DNA from: an uncultured bacterium
Lineage (GTDB): Bacteria; Bacteroidota; Bacteroidia; CAILMK01
DNA length: 58,629 nucleotides
Direction: 5' to 3'
Assembly (NCBI GenBank): GCA_903829945.1
Contig: CAIKRV010000002.1
Location: 1-58,629, forward strand
Shown here: positions 31,367 to 39,115 of the stretch, in pieces
Position numbering within the stretch: position 1 is the first letter of the stretch
Layout of the letters: every line of letters begins with the position of its first letter
Position numbers and translations under genes: made by a program
Notes under the pieces: model-generated
Seen by the model: only the letters and a program-made list of their open reading frames with translations
Database searches by the model: none
What the model was told of the DNA's origin: nothing

Positions 31367-33358
31367 TTAGGATTGTCCGAGATTTGAAAAGCCATTAAAA
31401 AAAATGGACAGATCTTTAGTAAGGTTGTAATCTTTTGCATAAATATAATCTAATCTCATTTTTGTTGCATCATCAGGTTCTTGGCGAATAACCTCAAAAT
31501 AAGGTGAAATGACTCCATTCTTGAGCATCGGTAGTTTTGCCATTTTATTATGTTCAGCATAATAAGAAATCCAAGTTTTGGAACCGAATAAAACTGAAAA
31601 TATATTGGAGATAAATTTGTTCTTGGATGGAATGAACCAAATATTAAAGGGCAAAGTAAGTATTAAAAATAAAGAGGCTAAAACATCAAATAATCGCTTT
31701 GCAGATTTCATCTCAGGTTTCACAATTTTAAATTCTATTTCATAAGAATAATAATCGCCCGGTTTATCCTTAGAATTACTTCCTATGACAAAATTACTAT
31801 GCTCCGGAACAATTTTAAATTCAATTGCTTTCCTTTTATGAATCTCTATCATTAAACTAATAATATGATCCGCTGAAATATCTTTAGAACAAAAAATTAT
31901 TTCCCCTACCTTATAAATTTTAATTAATTTATAAATATCACTCAAATCACCGATAAATAAATCATCTTGTTTACTTTCTTCATTAGGAGAAATAAAACCT
32001 ATCAAATCATAATGTAATCGAGTACGATCAAGCAAACCTACTACCCTTTCCGCTTCTGATTTGCTACCGATAATAATAATTTTCTTTGCATCATCCTCAT
32101 CAATACTTAAAGAGCGTTCTCTCAAATATCGCATCATTAATCTATTAATAAAATAAATGATGCTTGCCAGTATGGCCCCTAATAAAATAATGGCACGTGA
32201 AAAACGATACGATTCATTTAAAAAAGCATATACTATCGTTAAGATAAATGTTCCGACAAGTACTCCTCTGAATATCCTTCTATATTGGAAAGGCTTTCTA
32301 TAGGAGCCGGAAATCCACAAGCCCAGCATCCAACATAAAATATATAATGGCACAAAGAATTGTAGCAGTATAGCCGGATACATGCCACCATCGATATATT
32401 TTATTGTTCTTTCCCAATAATGCACAAAGAAATACATGGCTCCATAGGAAAGTAAGAAATCAGCAAAAGGAAGTAACAATTTGCCAAACATACGCACTAT
32501 AATGGAAGCACCTGCTCGGATATAAATAGCAAAATTTAACAGTATTGAAAAGAGAAAAGCTTTGTTTTTTGAAAAGTGTTTTCTGGCAAAAATGATCATT
32601 GCTTGATAAAAAACAAAAACATAATTAACAGAGCTTTTTTTAGTACTTTCCCCCTTATAATGAATAATTCTGGTATGCGGAAAATAATAGTTTTTATAAC
32701 CTGCCTTAATAATTCGGTAAGATAAATCAATATCTTCTCCATACATAAAAAAAGTCTCATCCAATAAGCCGATTTGTTCCAAAGTTTTCTTCCGTAATAA
32801 CATAAATGCACCGGCAAGTACATCTACAGCATGTGTTTCATTTTTGGATAAATATCCTAAATGATACCGCCCAAATAACTTTGATTTCGGAAATAATTTT
32901 GAGAGACCTGCAATTTTAAAAAACGCCACCGCAGGAGAGGGAAAACCTCGTTTTGACTCCGGTAAAAATATACCTTGTCCATCGAGCATTTTTACGCCTA
33001 AGCCACCGGCATCCTGATGTTCATCCATAAATGAGACCGTACTTAAAAAAGTATCCTCTTGTACTACGGTATCCGGGTTTAATAATAAAATATATTCGCC
33101 GCTACTTTGTGAAATGGCTTGGTTATTTGCCACAGAAAAACCAGTGTTTTTTTGATTGGCAATGAGTTTTATTTCAGGAAAGCGCGAATGCAGCATTTCC
33201 AAGGAATCATCTGAGGAATTATTATCCACCACCCAAACTTCAGTTTCCCAACCGGGATGGCTTTGCAACATAAATGTACTTGCTTTCCTAACAGAAAGCA
33301 AGGCCTGCTCCAGGAAGTATTTTACATTATAGTTGACAATAATTACAGATAACTTCAA
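31367..33358 (-). CDS. GT2 glycosyltransferase fused to membrane and degenerate sugar-phosphate transferase regions
   Basis: A 663-residue inner-membrane protein in three parts. Residues 1-285 are a family 2 glycosyltransferase of the rhamnosyltransferase type (LSVIIVNYNVKYFLEQAL, VVDNNSSDDS, LLNPDTVV, EDIDLSYRI). About four membrane helices follow (280-410). A Rossmann CoA-binding-like domain (about 425-545, KIIIIGSKSEAERVV) and a final segment match the two ends of bacterial sugar-1-phosphate transferases. The catalytic middle is missing. The start codon is TTG at 33358. It lies 19 bases after recR. Likely role: a step in capsule or O-polysaccharide synthesis. Confidence 0.8.
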   Translation of the reverse strand: MKLSVIIVNYNVKYFLEQALLSVRKASTFMLQSHPGWETEVWVVDNNSSDDSLEMLHSRFPEIKLIANQKNTGFSVANNQAISQSSGEYILLLNPDTVVQEDTFLSTVSFMDEHQDAGGLGVKMLDGQGIFLPESKRGFPSPAVAFFKIAGLSKLFPKSKLFGRYHLGYLSKNETHAVDVLAGAFMLLRKKTLEQIGLLDETFFMYGEDIDLSYRIIKAGYKNYYFPHTRIIHYKGESTKKSSVNYVFVFYQAMIIFARKHFSKNKAFLFSILLNFAIYIRAGASIIVRMFGKLLLPFADFLLSYGAMYFFVHYWERTIKYIDGGMYPAILLQFFVPLYILCWMLGLWISGSYRKPFQYRRIFRGVLVGTFILTIVYAFLNESYRFSRAIILLGAILASIIYFINRLMMRYLRERSLSIDEDDAKKIIIIGSKSEAERVVGLLDRTRLHYDLIGFISPNEESKQDDLFIGDLSDIYKLIKIYKVGEIIFCSKDISADHIISLMIEIHKRKAIEFKIVPEHSNFVIGSNSKDKPGDYYSYEIEFKIVKPEMKSAKRLFDVLASLFLILTLPFNIWFIPSKNKFISNIFSVLFGSKTWISYYAEHNKMAKLPMLKNGVISPYFEVIRQEPDDATKMRLDYIYAKDYNLTKDLSIFFNGFSNLGQS

Positions 33359-33377
33359 AAGCTTTGTTTAATATTTA

Positions 33378-33977
33378 TTAAAGTTTATAAGGTACCCTGC
33401 CCAAAATACTTCTTCCAAGGGTTATTTCATCAGCATATTCCAATTCGCCACCTACGGATATCCCTCTGGCAATTGTGGAAGCTTTAATATCCGATCCATT
33501 TAATCGTCGAGTAATATAAAAAGTAGTGGTATCTCCTTCCATAGTTGCTGCCAGTGCAAAAATAAGCTCTTTAATTTCGTTTCTTTGGAAACGCACAAAT
33601 AAAGATTCAATATTTAAATCTTCCGGCCCTATGCCATCCACCGGTGAAATCAATCCACCCAAAACATGATATACCCCACGAAATTGGTTGGTATTTTCTA
33701 TGGCAATTACATCTCGCAAATCTTCTACAATACAAACCATTTCATGATTTCTTCCGGTATCTTTACAGATACTGCAAATGGTTTCATCCGATATGTTATG
33801 ACATACGCTGCAAAAATGCAGATCAGTTTTCAGCTTCAAAAGTGCTTTTGAAAAATCATACACATTTTGCTCATCCACTTTCAATAAATGCAATACCAAT
33901 CTCAACGCCGTTTTTTTGCCTATTCCGGGCAATTTACTGAATTGAGCAACTGCCCCCTCTACAATCTTAGAATTCAT
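33378..33977 (-). CDS. recR: recombination mediator protein RecR
   Basis: RecR works with RecO to load RecA at single-strand gaps. The 199-residue length is standard. It shows the helix-hairpin-helix [18 protein letters not shown], the zinc-finger cysteines [16 protein letters not shown], and the Toprim domain with [13 protein letters not shown] and [15 protein letters not shown]. It heads a leftward group with the glycosyltransferase fusion, ridA and the rhomboid gene. Confidence 0.97.
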   Translation of the reverse strand: MNSKIVEGAVAQFSKLPGIGKKTALRLVLHLLKVDEQNVYDFSKALLKLKTDLHFCSVCHNISDETICSICKDTGRNHEMVCIVEDLRDVIAIENTNQFRGVYHVLGGLISPVDGIGPEDLNIESLFVRFQRNEIKELIFALAATMEGDTTTFYITRRLNGSDIKASTIARGISVGGELEYADEITLGRSILGRVPYKL

Positions 33978-34061
33978 TGGTACGTTCTTCTTTCTAAATT
34001 CAATCTAAACTCTTACAGTACTTAATTAATTGTACTGTATTAGCATTCCACAAAATTAACT

Positions 34062-34069
34062 TATTTTTG
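34062..34069 (+). promoter_or_regulatory. -7 promoter element of the sodium symporter (TATTTTTG)
   Basis: TATTTTTG lies 12 bases before the ATG at 34082. The overlap with the TTG at 34067 shows that the latter is not the start. Confidence 0.5.
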
Positions 34070-34081
34070 GACGGAAATATA

Positions 34082-35539
34082 ATGACTCCCGGAATTACTG
34101 CTGCTGTTGTAGCTATATATTTTATTATTCTGCTTTATGTTGGCTATTTAACAGCTAAAAAGTCAGATAATGCCTCCTTTTTTACCGGAAACAGGAGTTC
34201 TCCTTGGTATTTAATTGCTTTCGGTATGATTGGCACCTCCATTTCAGGGGTAACTTTCATCTCAGTACCGGGGGATGTGGGCAAAATTTCGTTTTCCTAT
34301 TTGCAATTTGTATTTGGGAATTTTTTCGGGTATTTAATAATTATTGGAATACTCTTGCCTTTGTATTATCGACTGAACCTCACCTCTATTTATTCTTATT
34401 TGGGGGAAAGATACGGAACCACTACCCATAAAACCGGGGCATTCTTTTTCCTACTCTCCCGAACCATAGGTGCCGCTGCTCGCTTGTATTTGGTGGCCAT
34501 GGTATTTCAAATTTTTATTTTTGATAACTGGCATTTCCCTTTTTACCTATCTGTTATTTTATCCGTCGGCCTAATTTTAACTTATAGCATTAAAGGCGGT
34601 ATTAAAACCATTATTTGGACGGATACTTTACAAACCGTTTTCTTAGTTTCTGCCCTCATTTTAACAATTATATTTATTAATCATAGCTTACATATTAATT
34701 TTATAGACTCCTTAAGTTTAATTAAAAACAGTAATTATTCGAAACTATTTTTTTGGGATTACAGCGATAAAAACTTCTTCCTAAAACAATTTTTAAGTGG
34801 CATTTTTATGACTGTTGCCATGACAGGTTTGGATCAAGATTTGATGCAAAAAAACCTTACCTGCAAAACGCTAAAAGACGCTCAAAAAAACATGTTTGTG
34901 TTTAGTTTTATTTTTATTGGTGTGGTTTTATTATTTTTAAGCTTAGGGGCACTTTTATATATTTATGCAAATACCAATCATATAGCTTTACCGCCAAAAA
35001 GCGATCAGCTTTTCCCTATTTTGGCCTTGCATCATTTTCCAATGCTATATTCCTTAATATTTATTGTTGGGCTAACTGCTGCCGCATTTGCCAGTGCTGA
35101 TTCCGCACTCACCGCCCTAACCACCTCATATTGCATTGACTTCCTAAATATGAAGGAAGAAAATAATACTAAAAACATTAAAACCAGATACCAAGTACAT
35201 ATAGGATTTTCCATACTAATTATCCTTTGTATTTATTTGTTCGCCGCCTTTAATGACCAAAGCATTTTAAGTGCTATTTTTAAAATAGCAGGTTATACCT
35301 ATGGCCCATTATTAGGCTTATTTAGTTTTGGTTTAATATCTAAGCGTCAAGTAAATGACCTGAAAACCAGTCTAATTTGCTTTTCTTCACCAATTATAAC
35401 CTATCTGGCAGAAATACTTATCCACAAGTTTATACCAAGTTATTCAATTGGTTTTGAGACTCTTATATTCAACGCTATAGTTATCCACATTTTTTTGTAC
35501 ATAATTAGTACGCCTAAAATTTTACAAACAAGCAAGTAA
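34082..35539 (+). CDS. sodium:solute symporter (SSS family)
   Basis: A 485-residue protein with about 13 membrane helices. The family pattern is clear: IIGTSISGVTFIS-like helix 2 (FGMIGTSISGVTFISVPGD), YSYLGERYG, and the sodium-site region with AAFASADSALTALTTSY. The substrate is not identifiable; sugars, sialic acid or amino acids are possible in this phylum. It has its own promoter and no obvious partner gene. Confidence 0.9.
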   Translation: MTPGITAAVVAIYFIILLYVGYLTAKKSDNASFFTGNRSSPWYLIAFGMIGTSISGVTFISVPGDVGKISFSYLQFVFGNFFGYLIIIGILLPLYYRLNLTSIYSYLGERYGTTTHKTGAFFFLLSRTIGAAARLYLVAMVFQIFIFDNWHFPFYLSVILSVGLILTYSIKGGIKTIIWTDTLQTVFLVSALILTIIFINHSLHINFIDSLSLIKNSNYSKLFFWDYSDKNFFLKQFLSGIFMTVAMTGLDQDLMQKNLTCKTLKDAQKNMFVFSFIFIGVVLLFLSLGALLYIYANTNHIALPPKSDQLFPILALHHFPMLYSLIFIVGLTAAAFASADSALTALTTSYCIDFLNMKEENNTKNIKTRYQVHIGFSILIILCIYLFAAFNDQSILSAIFKIAGYTYGPLLGLFSFGLISKRQVNDLKTSLICFSSPIITYLAEILIHKFIPSYSIGFETLIFNAIVIHIFLYIISTPKILQTSK

Positions 35540-35631
35540 AGGTTAGTTTAGCAGGCTCTAAGCGATGAGAACTCTCGGAAAAGGAAACTCATTTTTAGAA
35601 AAAGGAAAGGTTTAACAAAATCAAATTTCGT

Positions 35632-38469
35632 ATGGGAAAAATTAAAATGGTGAGGCCTTTAGTGCTCACGTTGTTTACAATCTTATGCTTTCAGTCGGTA
35701 ATGCATGCGCAGGCCAAAAAGGATTCTGTAGCAATACTCAAGAAAGAATTAAAACCAAAAAGGAAGAAGGAAATTCCGGCACGTCCGGCAGATGACCTGT
35801 TTCAACCGCTAAAAAAATCATGGTCTATTGGTGTACATGGCGGCTATCCAATGGTTATCGGTGATATCCCGGCACAATTTGGAATAGGATATGGTGTCGA
35901 TGTTCGCAAAGCCTTAGGATATGCATTCAGTCTTCGCCTTCAGGCAATTACCGGTTATGCTACCGGATTGGATTGGCAAAGAGGTGGTACTGGTTTGGAA
36001 GCCAGCAATAATGCCTTAAATGGTATTAATAGCCCGGCTACAGATTATTTCCATTCTAAAAATCCTACCATTTATCAAAATTTTAAAATGGATTTTACGC
36101 AAGTTAATTTTCAGTTGGTGTACAACTTGAATAATATTAACTTTATGAATAAAAATCCTCGCCTTACTACTTATGTTACTTTAGGTGGAGGCGGAATGAT
36201 ATTCCAGACTTATATTAACCAACTTGATGCTAATGGTAATCGCTATGATTATTCTAATATTCCTGATATCGCCAAAAATGGCGGAACCAAAAGTTCTGTC
36301 TATAGTGCTTTAAAAGGTCTTTTAGATAATACTTACGAAACAAAAGCAGATATAAATAAAAATGGACCAAGTTTATTTGGACAAAATTTAGTCCCGGTAA
36401 TTTCTTTCGGCATCGGTGCCGAATACAAAATCTCCGACCGCATTAGTTGGAGCTTAGAAATTATGTACGGATTTACCGGAAGTGATGCCTTAGACGGTTC
36501 CCGTTGGTACGGTCCTAGTATTCCTACATCCCAAGCAGATGCCTTCGGATATGTGAATACCGGTATTCATATTCGCCTAGGTAAAACTGAAAATGCATAT
36601 TGGTTCACCAACCCGCTAGCCTTGCCTTATGAAACGATATTAGATAGTAAACGTAAACTAATGCGCGTCGATAAACTTGAAAAAGATATGGGCGACCTAA
36701 AAGTTCAAGTTGATAGCATGGGTAAGGGCTTAAATATGTTACTTACCGATAAAGATAGTGATGGCGTTGCTGACTATTTCGATAAAGAAGACAGCACTCC
36801 TGTAAGTAGCATCGTAGATGGTGCCGGTAGAACTATTTTCTTTAGAGATGCGGATGGAAATATTATTTTCAATGACCCTGCTGGACCTCATGATGATGGT
36901 AATTATGATCCAACCGGCACTACCTATAAAAAAGGTGATGATGGCTCAAAAACTAAAATAATGCCTGATGGTACTGAATATAAAAATTCTCCTGACGGAA
37001 GTAGTTATATAACGACCAAATCCGGCAAAAAATTAAGAAAAGCGCCTGATGGTAAAATGTACGGTGTAAATGGTACCGGCAGTGAAGATGAAATCCAATT
37101 TGATGATTTAAATGCAAAAAATCCAAAAGTTAAAACTTCTAAGGATAAAGATGGTAATATCATTAAAACCTTCCCGAATGGTGTTAAATATAAAATTATG
37201 AAGGATGGTACCATTTATAAAACTTATCCTGATGGTACAACATATAAGAAAACTAAGGATGGTAAAATTATGCTGGTCAATCCTGACGGCAGTGAAGATG
37301 AATTAGATTTCCGCGATGCAAGCCCGAATGTTAAAAAAGCTAAAGTAGCCGGAGCAAAATCTAAATTTGACCCTAAAGACCTGAGCAATAAAATTACCAT
37401 GATTAAAGGAAATGGCAAAGGTGGTTATGTATCTCCTGGCACCTCTTCCGCTCTAGGTTATATGCCTGCGATCTTCTTTGATACCGACAAATCTGAAATT
37501 AAATACACTTACTATCCTGAACTTTTTGAAGTGGCCAATAATTTAAAAAATAATCCGGGCTCCAAAATCAAGGTGGTGGGTTATTGCGATTATCGCAGTA
37601 GCGAACAATACAATTATGGCTTAGGTATGCGCCGTGCAAACGCTGTAGTCAATGCACTGGTAAATTACTTTGGTGTAAATCCTGATCAATTGCTTGCTGA
37701 AAGTAAAGGCAAACTTGAACCTCTTACTAACCTTAAAGGCTGGGATGCATTAGCTGCAAATAGAAGAGTTCAATTTTCTATAGAAGAAAAAGGTGCCAAA
37801 TCTAATAATAAACCTCAAGGTAATGCTAATCCTTCAAAAAGTAATAGCAGTGAATCCTTACAAGGTGGCGCAGCAAATGGAATGAGTGCTAACGGTGAAG
37901 CTTCTAAAAACACTGGAAAGACCGCTAATTCAAAAGTTAATCCTAAAGCTCCAGTTAAAAGTGCGGCTAAATCAAATAAATCTACCAGTGCAGCTAATAA
38001 AAAAACTGAGCCTGATTTATACGGTGCTCAAAAAGGTGAATCGGGTACTGCTAGTACCAGAAAATTTAATACTGCTGATGCAAATACCAATGCTAATACT
38101 ACTGCTGATGTAACCACACTACCAGTGTCTGATACTAGTAAAATGACACCTGCTCCTGCAAGTACAGATACTAGTCGAGCTGCAGCGTTAGCTGCAGCAC
38201 CGCCGGTGCCGGCTGCCAATGATAATACAGTAAACCTCAATAGCGAGTCTTTAAAGAAGGATGTAAAAGCAAAGAAAACTAAATCTGAAATTGCTGCTGA
38301 AAAAAAGGAAGCTGCGAAAGCAGCGAAAGAAAAGAAAGCAGAAGAAAAGAAAAGATTGAAAGAGCTTAAAGAACAAAAGAAAAAAGAAGCTAAAGAGAAA
38401 AAGAAGAAAAAAAGTAAAAAGGGTAAAAAAGACGAAAAGATCGAAAACATGAATATTCCGGGAGAATAA
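35632..38469 (+). CDS. large OmpA-family outer membrane protein with internal repeats and lysine-rich tail
   Basis: A 945-residue envelope protein. It has a signal peptide ending near AQA (residue 26) and an N-terminal beta-barrel-like region (about 55-325, WSIGVHGGYPMVIGDI to HIRLGKTENAYWF). A calcium-type TSP3 element (DKDSDGVADYFDKEDS, about 373-388) follows, then PDG repeats (about 419-563). The OmpA peptidoglycan-binding domain (about 611-720) has FFDTDKSEI and ANRRVQF. The last 225 residues are Ser/Ala/Asn-rich, then almost purely Lys/Glu/Ala. Such a tail after the OmpA domain is unusual. Confidence 0.88.
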   Translation: MGKIKMVRPLVLTLFTILCFQSVMHAQAKKDSVAILKKELKPKRKKEIPARPADDLFQPLKKSWSIGVHGGYPMVIGDIPAQFGIGYGVDVRKALGYAFSLRLQAITGYATGLDWQRGGTGLEASNNALNGINSPATDYFHSKNPTIYQNFKMDFTQVNFQLVYNLNNINFMNKNPRLTTYVTLGGGGMIFQTYINQLDANGNRYDYSNIPDIAKNGGTKSSVYSALKGLLDNTYETKADINKNGPSLFGQNLVPVISFGIGAEYKISDRISWSLEIMYGFTGSDALDGSRWYGPSIPTSQADAFGYVNTGIHIRLGKTENAYWFTNPLALPYETILDSKRKLMRVDKLEKDMGDLKVQVDSMGKGLNMLLTDKDSDGVADYFDKEDSTPVSSIVDGAGRTIFFRDADGNIIFNDPAGPHDDGNYDPTGTTYKKGDDGSKTKIMPDGTEYKNSPDGSSYITTKSGKKLRKAPDGKMYGVNGTGSEDEIQFDDLNAKNPKVKTSKDKDGNIIKTFPNGVKYKIMKDGTIYKTYPDGTTYKKTKDGKIMLVNPDGSEDELDFRDASPNVKKAKVAGAKSKFDPKDLSNKITMIKGNGKGGYVSPGTSSALGYMPAIFFDTDKSEIKYTYYPELFEVANNLKNNPGSKIKVVGYCDYRSSEQYNYGLGMRRANAVVNALVNYFGVNPDQLLAESKGKLEPLTNLKGWDALAANRRVQFSIEEKGAKSNNKPQGNANPSKSNSSESLQGGAANGMSANGEASKNTGKTANSKVNPKAPVKSAAKSNKSTSAANKKTEPDLYGAQKGESGTASTRKFNTADANTNANTTADVTTLPVSDTSKMTPAPASTDTSRAAALAAAPPVPAANDNTVNLNSESLKKDVKAKKTKSEIAAEKKEAAKAAKEKKAEEKKRLKELKEQKKKEAKEKKKKKSKKGKKDEKIENMNIPGE

Positions 38470-38504
38470 TAAAGATTTTTCCCAACCCTAATTTCCTTTC
38501 CGAG

Positions 38505-38532
38505 AAGGGCCGTGGCATCCGCTACGGCCCTT
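38505..38532. terminator. bidirectional terminator between the OmpA and TrmH-family genes
   Basis: A 9-bp GC-rich stem (AAGGGCCGT with ACGGCCCTT) around a 10-base loop. A T-rich run lies on the plus-strand side, and a T-rich stretch is also present for the minus direction. It separates two convergent genes. Confidence 0.8.
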
Positions 38533-38545
38533 TACTTTTTATACA

Positions 38546-39073
38546 TTACTTTAATTTCAAATACGCTTGAAATAATACAATTCCCCCTGCTACGGATACA
38601 TTTAATGAATGCTTAGTACCCTCCTGCGGGATTTCAATACAAGCATCCAGCAAGGGCAATAATTCAGTACTTAATCCTTCCACTTCGTTCCCCAAAAAAA
38701 GAGCATATTTCAAACTTGGTTCAAATACATAATCTTGAACTAAAACAGAAGTATTGGTTTGTTCTATTCCTAATAACAAATATGATTCCTGTTTCAACCT
38801 TTTAGCTAACACAACCGTATTCTCTGCATATTCCCAATCCACACTCTCCGTAGCTCCTAAGGCAGTTTTTGTGATTTCTCGGTGTGGCGGCTGCCCAGTT
38901 ATTCCACATAAATAAATTTTATTGACCCTGAATGCATCTGAAGTTCTAAAAATAGCGCCGGTATTCATCATACTTCTAATATTGTCAAGTACCACTACCA
39001 CAGGTAATTTTGTGCTCAATTTGAATGCTTCAAGGCTTGGACGATTTAATTCGTGCAATTTTAATTTTTTCAT
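38546..39073 (-). CDS. TrmH-family (SpoU) 2'-O-ribose RNA methyltransferase
   Basis: A SPOUT-fold enzyme of 175 residues that methylates ribose in tRNA or rRNA. The three SPOUT motifs are visible: LDNIRSMMNTGAIFRTSDAF, ALFLGNEVEGLS and IEIPQEGTKHSLNVSVAGGI. No N-terminal RNA-binding domain is present, so it is a minimal form; the substrate is unknown. The ATG at 39073 is preferred. It diverges from mutS with only 42 bases between starts, and the two promoters overlap. Confidence 0.9.
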   Translation of the reverse strand: MKKLKLHELNRPSLEAFKLSTKLPVVVVLDNIRSMMNTGAIFRTSDAFRVNKIYLCGITGQPPHREITKTALGATESVDWEYAENTVVLAKRLKQESYLLLGIEQTNTSVLVQDYVFEPSLKYALFLGNEVEGLSTELLPLLDACIEIPQEGTKHSLNVSVAGGIVLFQAYLKLK

Positions 39074-39088
39074 ACAGAATACAGTGCG

Positions 39089-39096
39089 TAATTTTG
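39089..39096 (+). promoter_or_regulatory. -7 promoter element of mutS (TAATTTTG)
   Basis: TAATTTTG lies 19 bases before the mutS ATG. It lies one base from the opposing element at 39098-39105. Confidence 0.55.
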
Positions 39097-39097
39097 G

Positions 39098-39105
39098 CAA
39101 AAATA
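39098..39105 (-). promoter_or_regulatory. -7 promoter element of the TrmH-family gene (TATTTTTG)
   Basis: The minus strand reads TATTTTTG followed by CC, 24 bases before the methyltransferase ATG. It faces the mutS element, so the two polymerases would compete for the same DNA. Confidence 0.5.
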
Positions 39106-39115
39106 AGGAAAAAGG

